NCBI GenBank assembly: GCA_013372555.1
Contig: JAAPAX010000014.1
Coordinates: 483,963 to 547,962 of the forward strand
DNA from: Elsinoe arachidis
Lineage: Eukaryota; Ascomycota; Dothideomycetes; Myriangiales; Elsinoaceae
Direction of reading: 5' to 3'
Length of the DNA: 64,000 nt
In this document: positions 53,027 to 64,000 of the stretch, piece after piece
Position numbering within the stretch: position 1 is the first letter of the stretch
Layout of the letters: every line of letters begins with the position of its first letter
The notes under the pieces: model-generated
What the model saw: only the letters and a program-made list of their open reading frames with translations
What the model was told of the DNA's origin: nothing
The model's database searches: none
Translations under genes and position numbers: made by a program

Positions 53027-54140
53027 CGCTCAACTTATCATGGCTATGGATCGCGGCTTGGCTGATACACTACTCATGGGCTTGTCTCTGCCTTTCCGGG
53101 AGAGACAGTGCTTGAGACAGCAGACGATGCGGCAAGGTAAAGAGGATCTGCTGTGGTTGCTCAGGCAAGGCTGCTCGCTGTACAGGCAACTCGACCTGTC
53201 TGGGACAGCAAGCTCGTTCGATCTGGCTCGTCCATGTCAGACCATTGAAATGGTCCAGCGACGGCGCACAAGGGTCCCAGGAGGCAGTCACTCAGCGTAC
53301 CGCCGTGTCCAAGGCTCCGACCGAGCCTCTCCCCTTTCGCGATTACCAGACACGTCTTCCGCGAGGTGATAGTCCCACGCTGGACAGGCACACCACGGAG
53401 CTCAAGTCATGCCATCTGACTGACTTCACATCCGGACTGGGCCCCTAGAGAACGCACGGAGCCGGTGAATGGCACGACGCTTGAGAAGAATCATCACAGA
53501 TTATGGTGTGTCACGGCTCGACTTCTCGCACGTGGATGGTCCAGGTCCGATCGGATTTGGGTCTCAAGCTGGACTTGTCCACGATGGATGAGGGGAGGGG
53601 CCTATGTTGATCGAGATCTGCCTCGTCCACGAGAGTGTGCGCGACCGAACGGCAATTGAGGCATGGAAGATGTAATCAGAGATGCGATGAGCGTGTCCGG
53701 CGGTATGAATACACCTTGATAGGCCGGTCAGTGATACATGATAGCCATTTGGCTTCATCCCAGCACGCTTCATCTGTGCTTCCACAATCGTCAACCCCAC
53801 CACTGCTAGCTCTGAATGACTGGATCTGATCGTTGCGGCCGCCACACGCATCAGCCCGTACTTCTGGTTCGCGCGCTTGTGAAGATCCGAGCGGTGTCGA
53901 CGATTACGCTGCTCGAGAGCTCCATCGTACACGTTCCTGTATTTGTAGAGTATTTGGTGGTCATGGTTTTATCGACAAACTTCCTGATCAAGTTGATGCT
54001 CTCATTTGGGACGGTTGTGTCTAGACCGCAAAACTCTTTCGCGACCAGCTGACACTTGCTCGCCTGCGTCTAGCATGGACTGCACATTCACCAACAGGCA
54101 TGGCGATATTGTACTCGGGACCTTTCTTTGCAGGTATCAT
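53027..54140. other. No firm gene
   Basis: Short frames on both strands overlap. A minus-strand stretch near 54,060-53,860 (KFVDKTMTTKYSTNTGTCT) looks protein-like but has no upstream exon before the neighbouring gene. I leave the region unassigned. Confidence 0.35.
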
Positions 54141-55838
54141 CTATCTGCCCAGCCCGTACACATAGAGACTGATGAGGATAGAAGCCAGCGAAAGCACGAT
54201 CACCGTCATGATCCGACTCGCTCTCCTCCAGCAACGGGCACGTACGGCCAATTTCACCATCAACGCGTACCGCTCTTCCTTGATCACAGCTCGCACCCGC
54301 CATTCCAGGATAGAATCGCCCATGTTGGCCAGGTCAATCGGCAAGGACAACAGTGAAGCCAACAGCCAGCAGGGTGGGCAAGCAAAGCCCACGCAGAACA
54401 GTAGCACCTGGCGGCGATACCGCTCCCCACTCTTTGCCAAAAGCCTGGAAATGCGGTAGAAGTCTTCCTGCATCTCGTGCGTGATGACTGTCATAGCCTC
54501 GGAGTGGCGTCTGTGTCCCGGGACAGCATGCCCACCGCCGCCCCGACCGGCAGCCGTAGGGTGGAAGGGAAACAGGGACATGGGGTCCCAGTCGTTCAGT
54601 CGCCGTTTCTGCAGTCTCTTTGTTCTGCGGGAAGATGTTGACGACGTCGAAGCCCAGTCGGACGGAGGCGACATCACAGACCTGTCAAGTTCGCACGCAA
54701 AGCCTGTACCGGATCTGTCGTCGTATGAAGTAGGGCGCGGCGTCGTCCCGCAGCACGATAAACGCCCATCACATGGACACCAGTGTGCTGGAGCAGGACT
54801 ATGCACTCCCCTCGGTGATCGTAAAGCACTATAAGAGTGAAAGAGTGACCTTGGAGTCTGTGATAATGGCACCGGATCTCTCGTCGGCCACGAGGTGAAT
54901 CCCCAGTCGTGCAGACCGGACACACGATGCGGCCTCAATGTTGCTGGACAGACCGTGGGGAGGATCTGTCCTGCCTGCTCTCCGAAAGGCTGATAGACTC
55001 TACCTCCGAGCGGCGCATGATCGTCGCTTCCGTGCAATAGACTGTCGCGACCTGCGGACGGAGTAGAGTTGGACCCTACCCGCAGCGTTTCGGGTAACAT
55101 TTCCACAGACTTTACATGGTCTCCCCGTGGCGGTGTGAGGGATGAAGGCGAGGGGTGATGAGGAAGCGAGTCGTCAAGTGCGGGACGACAGGGCGCGCCA
55201 TTGGCGGTGGTCTGCGCTTCGACTCTCGGGAGATGGCTTTGGCGGAACATCTCAGCGCTGGCCATCCTGATCACGGGGGTGTCTCTGCTTTGGTGTAATG
55301 GACCGGGTGAAGCGACATCCAGTCTACGGGAGAAGTTCTGAGCGCGACGATCAGTGCTGGCCGGTCGAGACTTTTGCACCGCGAGGGACGGCAGGCTTCG
55401 AATAGGTGGCGACAGGCGTCCGCCTTGGTGGTCAAGATTGACGATACGCTGTCGAGAGCCTGGAGATCCGAACTCGACCATGCCGCTAGCACTCTTCCGC
55501 AACGCTCTCGAGGGCCGTTGTGGAGGTGAAGGAGCAGGGGCGAAGGATGCTCGACTCGCAGTATCGATCAATGTCGTCGCTGGAGTCGGCATCGGTGCTC
55601 CTTCACTTGCTCCTTCACTTGCTCCTTCACTTGCTCCTTCACTTGCTCCTTCACTTGCTCCTTCACTTGCTCCTTCACTTGCTCCTCCACTCGCTCCTCC
55701 ACTTGCTCCTCCACTTTTGGACGCCTTCGACAGTGCTTGACACAGCAGTATAGACCTCCGGAATGGAGTGAGAGCTGACTCAAGGCGCTCGTCGATGGAG
55801 ACTGAGGCAGAAACGGTCCGCCCGGATCTGACGGACAT
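54141..55838 (-). CDS. Serine-rich protein with C-terminal membrane segments
   Basis: A 565-codon frame on the minus strand. Residues about 43-82 are ten GAS(E/G) tetrapeptides encoded by a 12-bp tandem repeat. A long Ser/Pro/Arg-rich, probably disordered middle follows. The last 110 residues contain a conserved-looking block (MQEDFYRISRLLAKSGERYR) and two hydrophobic helices (VLLFCVGFACPPCWLLASLL and IMTVIVLSLASILISLYVYG) at the C-terminus. This arrangement recalls fungal serine-rich proteins with a cytoplasmic tail and C-terminal membrane anchor. The function is unknown. An upstream exon on the same strand cannot be excluded. Confidence 0.6.
   Translation of the reverse strand: MSVRSGRTVSASVSIDERLESALTPFRRSILLCQALSKASKSGGASGGASGGASEGASEGASEGASEGASEGASEGASEGAPMPTPATTLIDTASRASFAPAPSPPQRPSRALRKSASGMVEFGSPGSRQRIVNLDHQGGRLSPPIRSLPSLAVQKSRPASTDRRAQNFSRRLDVASPGPLHQSRDTPVIRMASAEMFRQSHLPRVEAQTTANGAPCRPALDDSLPHHPSPSSLTPPRGDHVKSVEMLPETLRVGSNSTPSAGRDSLLHGSDDHAPLGGRVYQPFGEQAGQILPTVCPATLRPHRVSGLHDWGFTSWPTRDPVPLSQTPRSLFHSYSALRSPRGVHSPAPAHWCPCDGRLSCCGTTPRPTSYDDRSGTGFACELDRSVMSPPSDWASTSSTSSRRTKRLQKRRLNDWDPMSLFPFHPTAAGRGGGGHAVPGHRRHSEAMTVITHEMQEDFYRISRLLAKSGERYRRQVLLFCVGFACPPCWLLASLLSLPIDLANMGDSILEWRVRAVIKEERYALMVKLAVRARCWRRASRIMTVIVLSLASILISLYVYGLGR
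55597..55716 (-). repeat. 12-bp coding tandem repeat (GASE/GASG)
   Basis: Ten 12-bp units (GCTCCTTCACTT on the plus strand, with a GCTCCTCCACT(T/C) variant in the last three). The unit length keeps the minus-strand frame, adding one GAS(E/G) tetrapeptide per copy, so copy number can vary without breaking the protein. Confidence 0.95.
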
Positions 55839-57371
55839 GGCGTCGTGATCTCCATCGTGATCACTATCTGCGATACTGTCAGTATCGTGCTACAGGGTCC
55901 GCGAGCTGAAAGAGACAGACTTGCTTCGGGCCTTGATGGTCGAAAGATGATCGGAAAGGCGACTTCGCCCGTCGTGCCCTCATTTTGAAACATCTCTTTC
56001 GTGTAGAGCTCAAAGTATGCTTCTTCCACCAAGGAGCGCTTGCCACTGACGTGCCGTACACTCCAAGCGCTCTCCGACCCAGCTCTGCGGCGCACTCTGC
56101 GTTCTAGTGAAGTATCTCGCGATGAGGTTCCGAAGTAGCTCACCATCCTGATGAGCCACCTTAAAAAGAGACCTTTTCGCGACCCTCCCTGTGCCAAATC
56201 GAACCAGCGATGGCGTGGCTGGTTGCCAACTTGCCTTCCACCCCGGGTCTCCCTTCACCAGCCTTGTTGCCATATCTTTTGAGACCACTGAAATCGCGGC
56301 AGCCTCTTCTCGCGTCGGTCGACTAGGGGCCTAGCAGTCCGACCCTACGTGGATCGCAGCAACGGCCCGCTCGCCCTTGGTACGTGCTGCAGATCCCACA
56401 GGGGAAGCATCCGGTACACTCACCCATGTGTTGTAGTTTTCACGTTATCCTCGACGCACAGTTGTCTCGCCACATACGCGCAGGAGATTCACGGCTACAA
56501 TGGATGAAGAAATGACGGGTATGAATCCGGCACACAGTCTGTCACCTCCAATAGCAGCCAATAAAATGCAAACCTCCTTGTTCTATCCTACAAATGAGCG
56601 AAAATTATCCACCGTCTGAGGTGTGGCGAGTGTGCATGTAATAGCATTGCAGATAGGTTGTGGCTGTCTTTTTCGATCGTGAACCAGTAGCTGCCAAACA
56701 CCAGCAGAAAATCCCAACACGCACGTGGCAGATGGGGTCATACGGACCCACTTTTGTGGGGGAATCATCAAATTGCTCTCTCGGAAGCAGACGACCGTGC
56801 CAGTTTGTCTCCATTTACAGAAGCGACACGAAGATGCGACAGAGGGAACATAAAATTTTGCAATCCCCGTTCGTGAAGCAGGTACTCAGTAAGCCTTGTC
56901 GACGTCCGCCCATGGGAATACTGCCTCGATCAAGAGGCTACATTTTCCAGCGATAGCATACGTTTGCCACGCAGCCCACTTCGACACACCGCAGAAGAGA
57001 AGCCGATGTTCAGCTGATCAGGGACAATGTCAAAGCGGGCCAAAGATGACCGCCTCTGGGTCAACCTCACAGCAAGGCATGTGCGGGCCACAGTAGACGC
57101 CGTGTTTGCATTGGGATCGGCATTGAGCGTTATCGACTGGCCACATGGTGCGGGCAGGAGTGGTGAAGGCCCCTAGCATGGGGTCAGTTCATGCAAAGGT
57201 CGAAGCTTCAACGAATTCACGCCTGGCTGGTGGCTCGTGCATGGGTAATCTGTGTGAGCAATGACGATCCAAGATCCAGAAAAATCCCCGAAAGCTGATG
57301 AGATAGTGACTCCTGCAGGTCGTTGATTCAAACAGACACGCACTCACGCATTGACGCCACCACATATGCAT
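55839..57371. other. No firm gene
   Basis: This is an intergenic region between divergent genes at 54,141-55,838 (minus) and 57,674-60,753 (plus). Minus-strand frames near 56,010-56,290 could be an upstream exon but show no motif. Nothing else is seen. Confidence 0.35.
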
Positions 57372-57600
57372 GTCACCATATATCCATGCTTTCCATATAT
57401 CCACGCTTTCCATATATCCACGCTTTTCATATATCCACGCTTTCCATATATCCACGCCATCCATATATCCACGACATCCATACATCCACGACATCCATAC
57501 ATCCACGCCATCCATACATCCACGCCATCCATACATCCACGCCATCCACGCCATCCACGCCATCCATATATTCACACATTCCATATATCCACACCAGCAT
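57372..57600 (+). repeat. 17-bp minisatellite upstream of C2H2/Zn2Cys6 gene
   Basis: About 12 units of CCATATATCCACGCTTT / CCATACATCCACGCCAT, ending with partial units, stop roughly 75 bases before the start codon at 57,674. Because it occupies the proximal promoter, length changes could affect expression, but that is inference. Confidence 0.9.
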
Positions 57601-57673
57601 ACATCCAAGCATACATATATCGAGGATCCATACGTACCTCCATATATCCTCACATTTATCCGCTTGATCGAGT

Positions 57674-60600
57674 ATGGTTTTCTGTACCTACTGCGGGCGA
57701 GAGTTCGCACGAGACGAGCACTTACAACGTCACATACTGATACGTAAGGAGAGTGTCAACAAGATCGGAAAAGGATTCCATTGACAAGCCCAGATACCAA
57801 CGTGAAGCCCTTTCGCTGCCTCACTTGTCATATGTCGTTTGGAAGGAGGTATGTATGGTCTCTAGGACTTTGCTTGCTCGACTCGCTTAAGCATGCTGAC
57901 AACGCCACAGGGATCTACTGCAGCGACATTATGCCGTGCACGGGTCCACCACGCGCCAGCAGATGGAGGACGAGGAAGCAGAGGCGGGGCGTAAGCGGGT
58001 CGGACGGACCGCTATCGCCTGCGTGCAATGCGCTCGTTCGAAGACGAAATGTGATCGCGGTACGCCTTGCTCACGCTGCAGCAAACGAGGCCTGAGATGT
58101 GTGATGCGACCCACTCGGATCAGTAGACTGCGCCAAAGGGACAAAGACAAACGTACCGAAGCACTACGACTGCTTGACGTGGGCGAGGAGGGTGGGAGCA
58201 GAAGCGAGCTCATCGTCCACGATCCGAACGACACAGATCGTGAAGGCTTTGCAGAAAGTCTGTGCCGTGACGAGGTCGTCGTCAATGTCGCCGAGGGCAA
58301 CATGGGACTTTGTACAGATACAGGGTCGAAGGACGGTATAGAGCACGGCGCAAACAACATTGCCGCTGCGCTCATGGATCTTCGTCACCTGTCCGTCGAC
58401 GGCTCGGATGATCTGGAAATACGTGCGACGGGATATCCTGCCGCGGTAGTCTCTCCCAGGATCGAAGTGCCAGACTTCATACAGATCGCACTCGATCAGC
58501 ACGAAGAATGGATGCCGGATGTGCAATACATGTCTGGCTTTCAGGAACATATCATGGAGGATATGTCCATGTACGATGGCCTGGACTCCACTGCAATCTA
58601 CAACACAGGTAGTGTCGACGCAATGTGTATGACTCCGCTCTCCGAAGACCAGGGACATCTCGATGGTAAGCCCCCACAAGACTGGAGATCGAATGGTGCG
58701 AGCACGGTACAGCACGGGATATGGCGAAGGAATAACGTCGACGTCTTGCTCCCTCCGGATATGAATGAGGTATCGATACACTCCGGAAGGCACACACCCG
58801 CGCTACCAACGCCGATGGAGGAGATCACGCCTGAGCATATCCCCAACACTTCCCCACCGTGGGCGTTTCCGGACTCCTCGAGAGATTGCTTCGATGGAAT
58901 GACGGATACTCATGAGCGGTCAGGCTACACCCCGTGTCACAATATGTCCTCGTTGACCCCTCTTCGAATCCACACCACCATAGCGAGACTGGAGACTCTC
59001 CTGACTAGCTCTTGGCGTCTGGATAGCCTCGTCCCTCCCTCGGTGAAGCTCAAGACGCCTCTCGCCGACCTGGAACTCGTGACGCCCATTCTCGAGTCCG
59101 TCCGTCAGAGGCTGACCGGGGACATACGATCTCTCGTGCGACAGGCGCAATCGACTGGCGTCGCTCTGCCAACACACATGGAAGGACAATGGAGCTCAAC
59201 GGCGCCCCTGGAGCTACCGAGTGTCGAGACGATATGGCAGCTTCTGCGCCTCTTCACTCGTGGCGGCGACTTCGCTTTGCATTCCCTCTCGTCGCTTCCG
59301 CTAGACGTCAACGACCGTAGTGTCTATCCTGACGGAATGGTATCATCGCGAGTACTTTTAATGATGATGGCAATCGGAGCTAGCCGTCTTGGTCACGATG
59401 CAGCCACGGAGTTCTCCAACGGCATCGCTGATACATGCTGGCTTACCCTGCCGCACTTCTCTGCGGGCTCCGAAGGAACGTCTCTTCACAGGAGTGATCT
59501 TCAGACCGCATTGCTACTCGTCCATCATTTCTACTGGAGCGGTGATCGTGTCCGACGGGATCAGGCACAAAGACTCAAGATGGCTTACGCTTCCCACATC
59601 CGTTGGTATGCGCCGACGCCTGCACACGATCAAATCACATCCCGGACGTCAGCCCAAGTTCGCGACGACATGAAATCTAGGTAGGTCTTGGAGTAATGGT
59701 GAACGATACTTCTTAGAAGATGGGGAGACTAACGAATACCGCGACAGAATATGCTACAGCTGGGTCCTGCTCGACCAGGAGATCAATCTCTTCGACGATT
59801 CGGAGCCAATCTTCAACAGTGAGGGACTGGCTCTACCGCTTCCGATGGCTGCCGATACTTCTTTCCTCACCAACGAGAGTGCCGGCAAGGCCGACGGAGG
59901 TGTGCTCAACATCTCGCAAGGGAGCAAATGCCGAACCTCGAATCGTCCCAGTCTGCTCGATCTTTTCTCCTCCCTGTCGGAAGAGCGAAGATCGGATCTT
60001 CTTCTGGACGCCCTCTCTCTACGGCTACTCCTCCATCCATTGCATGTGGTATTCGTTCGGCTAAGGCAGTTGCAGGACGTGGTGTCCGTGTCCGGCTCGG
60101 ACTCTAGTGCGTGCTTGCCGCTGACCTTCCAGTCGGGCTACTTGCGTCGCATTCTTCACCGGTGGCTCGATCTCGCGACCTATCGCTTGTCGTGCGTGGT
60201 GGACTGTGAGATCACCGTCCATAGTATGGTCATCTGGCACTTGATGTGCTCACGCCTCTATGTGGACGTCACCGATGCGGAGAAGCATTTGATCCTACAT
60301 GGACGCCTTCAACCCTCTGATCACTGTTTCGACTCTCTCCTGCAGCACACCACGCATGCAAGATGTATCACCCTGCATTGCGGACAGATCCTGCGTCTCA
60401 TCAGGTCTGTAAAGAGCGTCTCTCGCCCGTCTTGGTGGCCACGGGCAATTTTCCGCGCCACTTTACTCTTGTGGTACTACGCAAAACAGCACAGCTCTCA
60501 GCAGCTTTCGGGTCACGACCACACGGAGCAAGTGCCATTGTTCCATCTAGACAACACGCCGTTTGCGAGTTCGCTCTCGTCGAGTTATGAAGGTGGAGCA

Positions 60601-60753
60601 TCCTTCCGGCCCTGTCTGACAGGTAAAAATGGACAGGCCATCTTACTGTCGAACTGTGCCGGCGTCGTCTATCTGGCGGTAGATCTCCTTTTGACAGCCG
60701 AGCATTCCTGGTCGAGCACTCAAATGGCTACAAGACTACAGGGTCTGTTATAG
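57674..60753 (+). CDS. C2H2 + Zn2Cys6 transcription factor
   Basis: Exons 57,674-57,743, 57,794-57,848, 57,911-59,680 and 59,748-60,753 join in frame to 966 residues. Two classical C2H2 fingers come first (C4-C7-H20-H24 and C32-C35-H48-H52). The codon for H24 is formed across the first intron. A binuclear zinc cluster follows with exact spacing C79-x2-C82-x6-C89-x5-C95-x2-C98-x6-C105, flanked by basic residues. A long acidic linker leads to a fungal_trans-like region (about 440-800) with VETIWQLLRLFTRGGDFALH and SSRVLLMMMAIGASRLGHDA. It would act as a nuclear DNA-binding regulator. Combined C2H2/Zn2Cys6 regulators are a known but minor fungal type. The target is unknown. Confidence 0.9.
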
Positions 60754-61296
60754 AAGTCAACATCGGATGTCGATCTGGCTACACCACATCCTTGACGAGG
60801 ATGGTGCTCTCCACCGTAACGCTCTCGGAACCTTGGTTGTGTCTCGTTGACGTCTGGCTCTCGGGTACATTCATGTCGCCTGATGCGGGTCTCTCATTGT
60901 AGATGAAACGAGGATATCGGTGTGACAGCCGGGGGATCCGACAGAGCTAGTCTTGCTCTCTGCTCGTCGACGGCCTTTCGTTTGCATCTTAGAAGGCAGA
61001 AATGATAATATTCACATCAAGCTTGCAGCCGCTACATCTCCATAATTCATGATCGTGAGCCATCTCTATGACTGGGGCAGAGTCGCCATCTAGGTCGTGC
61101 AGAAAGGATGGAAAGACAGGAACTGATGTGAAGATTTGGTGACCGACATCAGATTACAACATCAACAGATTAGACCAGGTCTCCCTACGTGACGGCCATC
61201 CGGTCACGATCCAGGCGAGGTACCCTGACTCCAGATTGAGCACTCCAGGCTCGTGCTCCAGGTGAGTGCCATCTTCACGCGGCAAGCCAGCTAGCT
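60754..61296. other. Convergent intergenic region
   Basis: This lies between the 3' ends of the C2H2/Zn2Cys6 gene (plus) and the gene at 61,297 (minus). No gene, and no clear polyadenylation motif beyond AT-rich runs near 61,000. Confidence 0.4.
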
Positions 61297-64000
61297 TTAC
61301 GCTGCAACCATGTTGTCCAACAGCCACATCGTCAATGACCTGTTAAGACGGATCGAGGGCTGATCTCGAAAGGGATCTGCGGCGCTGCAGAAGAATTCTG
61401 CCAGCTCGCATACTGCATCCGCGCTGATCGGTGGCTGCAGTCGATCATTCAGATTCATCATGGATACAATAATGATAAGTAGAAGGGAAAAGAACCTGTC
61501 CGTGAAGCGGGGTGTCAGTCAGCCATACATTCCAATGTCGAGGAAGCCCAACTTACTCCGCAAAGAAGCTGTCGCTGCTCACAAGCAGACCAAGGTCGTA
61601 GATCTTGACCATATTTTGCAGATACCAAAGCGTCGATTGAACACATTCTTGCGCTCGACAAAGTACATCAGCCGTCGGCAGAGAGGAGAACGCGGAAAAG
61701 ACCAATGTGTCCAGATGCCGAGGTCTGCCGAACAGGTCTGTGGCGATTGTATCACCCCCAGCTGAATGGAGTAGAAAGTCGAGGAAGGGTCGGCAGAGCG
61801 TTACACGACAGAGATGATATCTCCCGTCGAGGAAGATGTCTCCTATCGACATGGCGGTGGTGGAAGAGACGACTTCGGCGAGGAATGGCTGGGAAAGCTG
61901 CTGCCATGTTGTGAGCGCCCCATACTGTGAATCGAATGCGTGGAGTATGGCAGAGACGCTCGCCCTGCTTTCACCAGACCCATCAGACGAGCTATCCCGC
62001 CAGTGCTTGACTGACGACCACTGGATATGACTCAAGGTCACATCGGTCTCGGATACCATCTTGCGGAGATACATGTCAGCGGTGCGGAAGAATTCGTCCA
62101 TTTGCGTGCCGGGCTCTCCTTCACTGCCGTACATTTGTGCGTCGTCGACGGTGGATACGAGCGGTAGCTGGGCCTTCAACTCCCATAGTCTGGTACGTGG
62201 GAAGTGACTGTGACTGAAGAGGTCTCTGACACGAGTTAGCGGGAAGTGGTCTTGTAAGAGCTGTGGGCGGAGCGGCACGTACTCTTCCAGACGTACACAG
62301 GTCCACATCAGACGTATCATGCCAGTCTCCTCGGCATGATCGGGAGCGAGTGGCGGGTAGCTGCGATGACATGTCAGCATGACATACCACTGGCGCTTTA
62401 CCGCAATGCAAGGACGAAACGCAAGGACGAAACGCAAGGATGGAAGGATGTGGTGAAAAGATAAGCATCACTCACGCTCCCATGCCTTCGCAGCAGTGCC
62501 TGCTAGCATCATGGAGATGATGCCAGGAACTCGTCATGTCCATTATCCTAGACGTGAATATCGCCGCCAGAATCATGTTCGCGAGCACCAAATCTTTCCT
62601 GTATTTCGTCCTTCTGCCCATCCCAGGTAGCACGACGTCTCTTACCCAGCATATGTATCTCACGATCGAATCGTCGTCCTCCCGTGCGCTCGTCCCCTCC
62701 GTCTGCCCATGTAAAGCTGATGCTCCGCTCTTCGAGAGACGACAACGATCCCAATCGCTGAGCATGTACGAGGCACCGATGCCACAAGCAAGGTGAACAC
62801 CAATCTGCTCGAGCTCGTCCAGTGCGGGCCAGAGATAACCCGTGTCGTTTCTGCCGTCCCATGCCTTCTCTGTACCCTTCTCTGTACAGGTACCGGCTCT
62901 CGACGATCGATGAACCCCATTCTCCAGACCATTCAGCACCAGTTCCATCGATCGATACATCTCACTGGCCGGGGCCAGAGGGTACAAAGAATACCCCACT
63001 TTCATGTACAGTCGATGCATGTCACGCATTCTGGACACGATGGCCTCGTCGTGGTAGATTCCCTGTACGTCCTTGACTTCTTGCCGGGTACGTGTGTATC
63101 GATCTCCTTGATGCGTGCTCGTGTTCCCATAATGGCCGAGCAGCTCTACCGGAGTGACCACATGGCTTCCCTCCAGCATATCGACGGCATTGGATGTCAG
63201 AAGCAGTCTTTGCTTTCCATCTAGCCGTATGCAGACGCCTCCATGCGAATGGGCGACCTCGAGGACGCTCTTCTGTTGTGCTACTCTAGCACTGTCCGGA
63301 CACGGCCCTTCTTGTCTTGTCATGAACATGGCCATGACCGACGGCCATTGTACGAAAAGATCGTATGCATCAAAGCTAAGGCCTTCCATTCCGGATGGTA
63401 CAGCGCAGTCCCAGTCATCATGCAATGTCTGTTGGGCTCGAATACATCGCTCTCCATCCAAAGCTGCACTTCCTGCAGGTTCTCCAGTATCGAAGACAGA
63501 CTCTGATCAATCTGATCCATGGTGTGGAAAGGCTCGAGCCAGCGCCTAGCTTGACTATACTTGGTCAGCACCTCCTGCATCGAGACCGCTCGACCGATGT
63601 GAGAGAGGGCACGAGAAGTGATAACAGTGCAAGCAGAAGACTGTAGCTCATTCAAGCAGAGATTGTAGCTCATTCAGGAATACATGAGACGTACTCTGAA
63701 GTGACAGCGGCCCGGTAGCTGCATTTTCGGCCATCTTTGCGACATCTTCGAACATGGAGCGTCCCCGTCGCATTTGCGTCGAGTAGCTCGACAGCAGATG
63801 CACGCCTGTACGAATTAGATCTCGCCATCGACACTGATTCTCTTGCTCAAGGCTCAAATTACCGTCTTGGAGCGCAGTGGGCCATTGCTCATCTTGCTCA
63901 TACTCGACATTCCATCATTCCACCGGTCCGATCGCCTCGCCGATAACCCTTTGGTCCAGTGGCATACAAGGACGAATAAGCCTCTGTTCGAGCACAGCTG
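61297..64000 (-). CDS. Fungal transcription-factor-like protein, 5' end beyond window
   Basis: Minus-strand exons resolved are 61,297-61,495, 61,557-62,360 and 62,476 to about 63,470. Further coding segments lie at about 63,480-63,860. The product shows the helical pattern of fungal_trans middle-homology proteins (RDMHRLYMKVGYSLYPLAP, then LWPALDELEQIGVHLACGIG, then NMILAAIFTSRIMDMTSSWH, then IRLMWTCVRLEEYVPLRPQL) and ends in CELAEFFCSAADPFRDQPSI and LLDNMVAA. Introns are GTAAGT/GTGAGT..CAG. No DNA-binding motif is visible inside the window, and it may lie upstream, past 64,000. It is convergent with the C2H2/Zn2Cys6 gene and similar in layout to 48,763-51,558. Confidence 0.6.

Noticed and set aside
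53860..54060. Candidate small secreted protein exon on the minus strand
   Set aside because: The readable stretch is protein-like, but an in-frame stop lies just upstream and there is no room for a signal-peptide exon before the neighbouring gene.
1..64000. tRNA, rRNA and other structured RNA genes
   Set aside because: I looked for tRNA-type TTCGA/TTCGAATC loops with matching arms and for rRNA-like stretches and found none I could fold convincingly. A covariance-model search would be decisive.

Overview
The window looks like a piece of a filamentous ascomycete (Pezizomycotina) genome. The evidence is secreted eight-cysteine hydrophobins, short (about 50-65 nt) GT..AG introns, C2H2/Zn2Cys6 and Myb regulators, Fot1/pogo and Tad-like elements, a DUF3435 tyrosine recombinase, and AT-rich, TpA-rich blocks of the kind left by repeat-induced point mutation (RIP). 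I cannot place it below that rank from sequence alone.

Positions 1-41,617 form one very large imperfect inverted repeat. The left arm (1 to about 17,140) reappears reverse-complemented in the right arm (about 21,050 to 41,617). The spacer, about 3.9 kb, holds an apparently complete four-exon DUF3435 (Starship-captain/Crypton-like) tyrosine recombinase gene, a 23-bp tandem array and a third, broken fragment of an arm gene. From the outside inwards each arm carries a hydrophobin gene, a broken GH23 lysozyme-like gene, an integrase-like relic, a HeLo-like/coiled-coil gene, an AT-rich block, Fot1 relics and a coiled-coil gene. The arms differ by insertions. The left arm gained a Tc1/mariner element with a companion ORF plus a small deletion derivative (1,764-4,817), and a nest of Fot1-like elements (about 9,960-15,540). 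The right arm gained a composite 10.7-kb block (about 30,158-40,906) holding a PD-(D/E)XK nuclease-like gene, a decayed RecQ helicase gene, a decayed Tc1 transposase, a 2EXR-like gene, an octanucleotide minisatellite and a truncated LINE. Divergence between arms is uneven: the HeLo-like segment is nearly identical, while the GH23 segment is strongly diverged and broken.

From about 41.6 kb to 64 kb the DNA looks like ordinary, gene-bearing chromosome. It has several poorly recognised genes, a 566-aa Ser/Thr/Pro-rich ORF, an R2R3-Myb gene, a serine-rich protein with C-terminal membrane segments, a C2H2 + Zn2Cys6 transcription factor and two multi-exon genes resembling fungal transcription-factor middle-homology regions. 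Four regulator-like genes therefore lie within about 15 kb. Exon structures were spliced by eye from GT..AG signals and reading frame. Where I could not join exons I say so.
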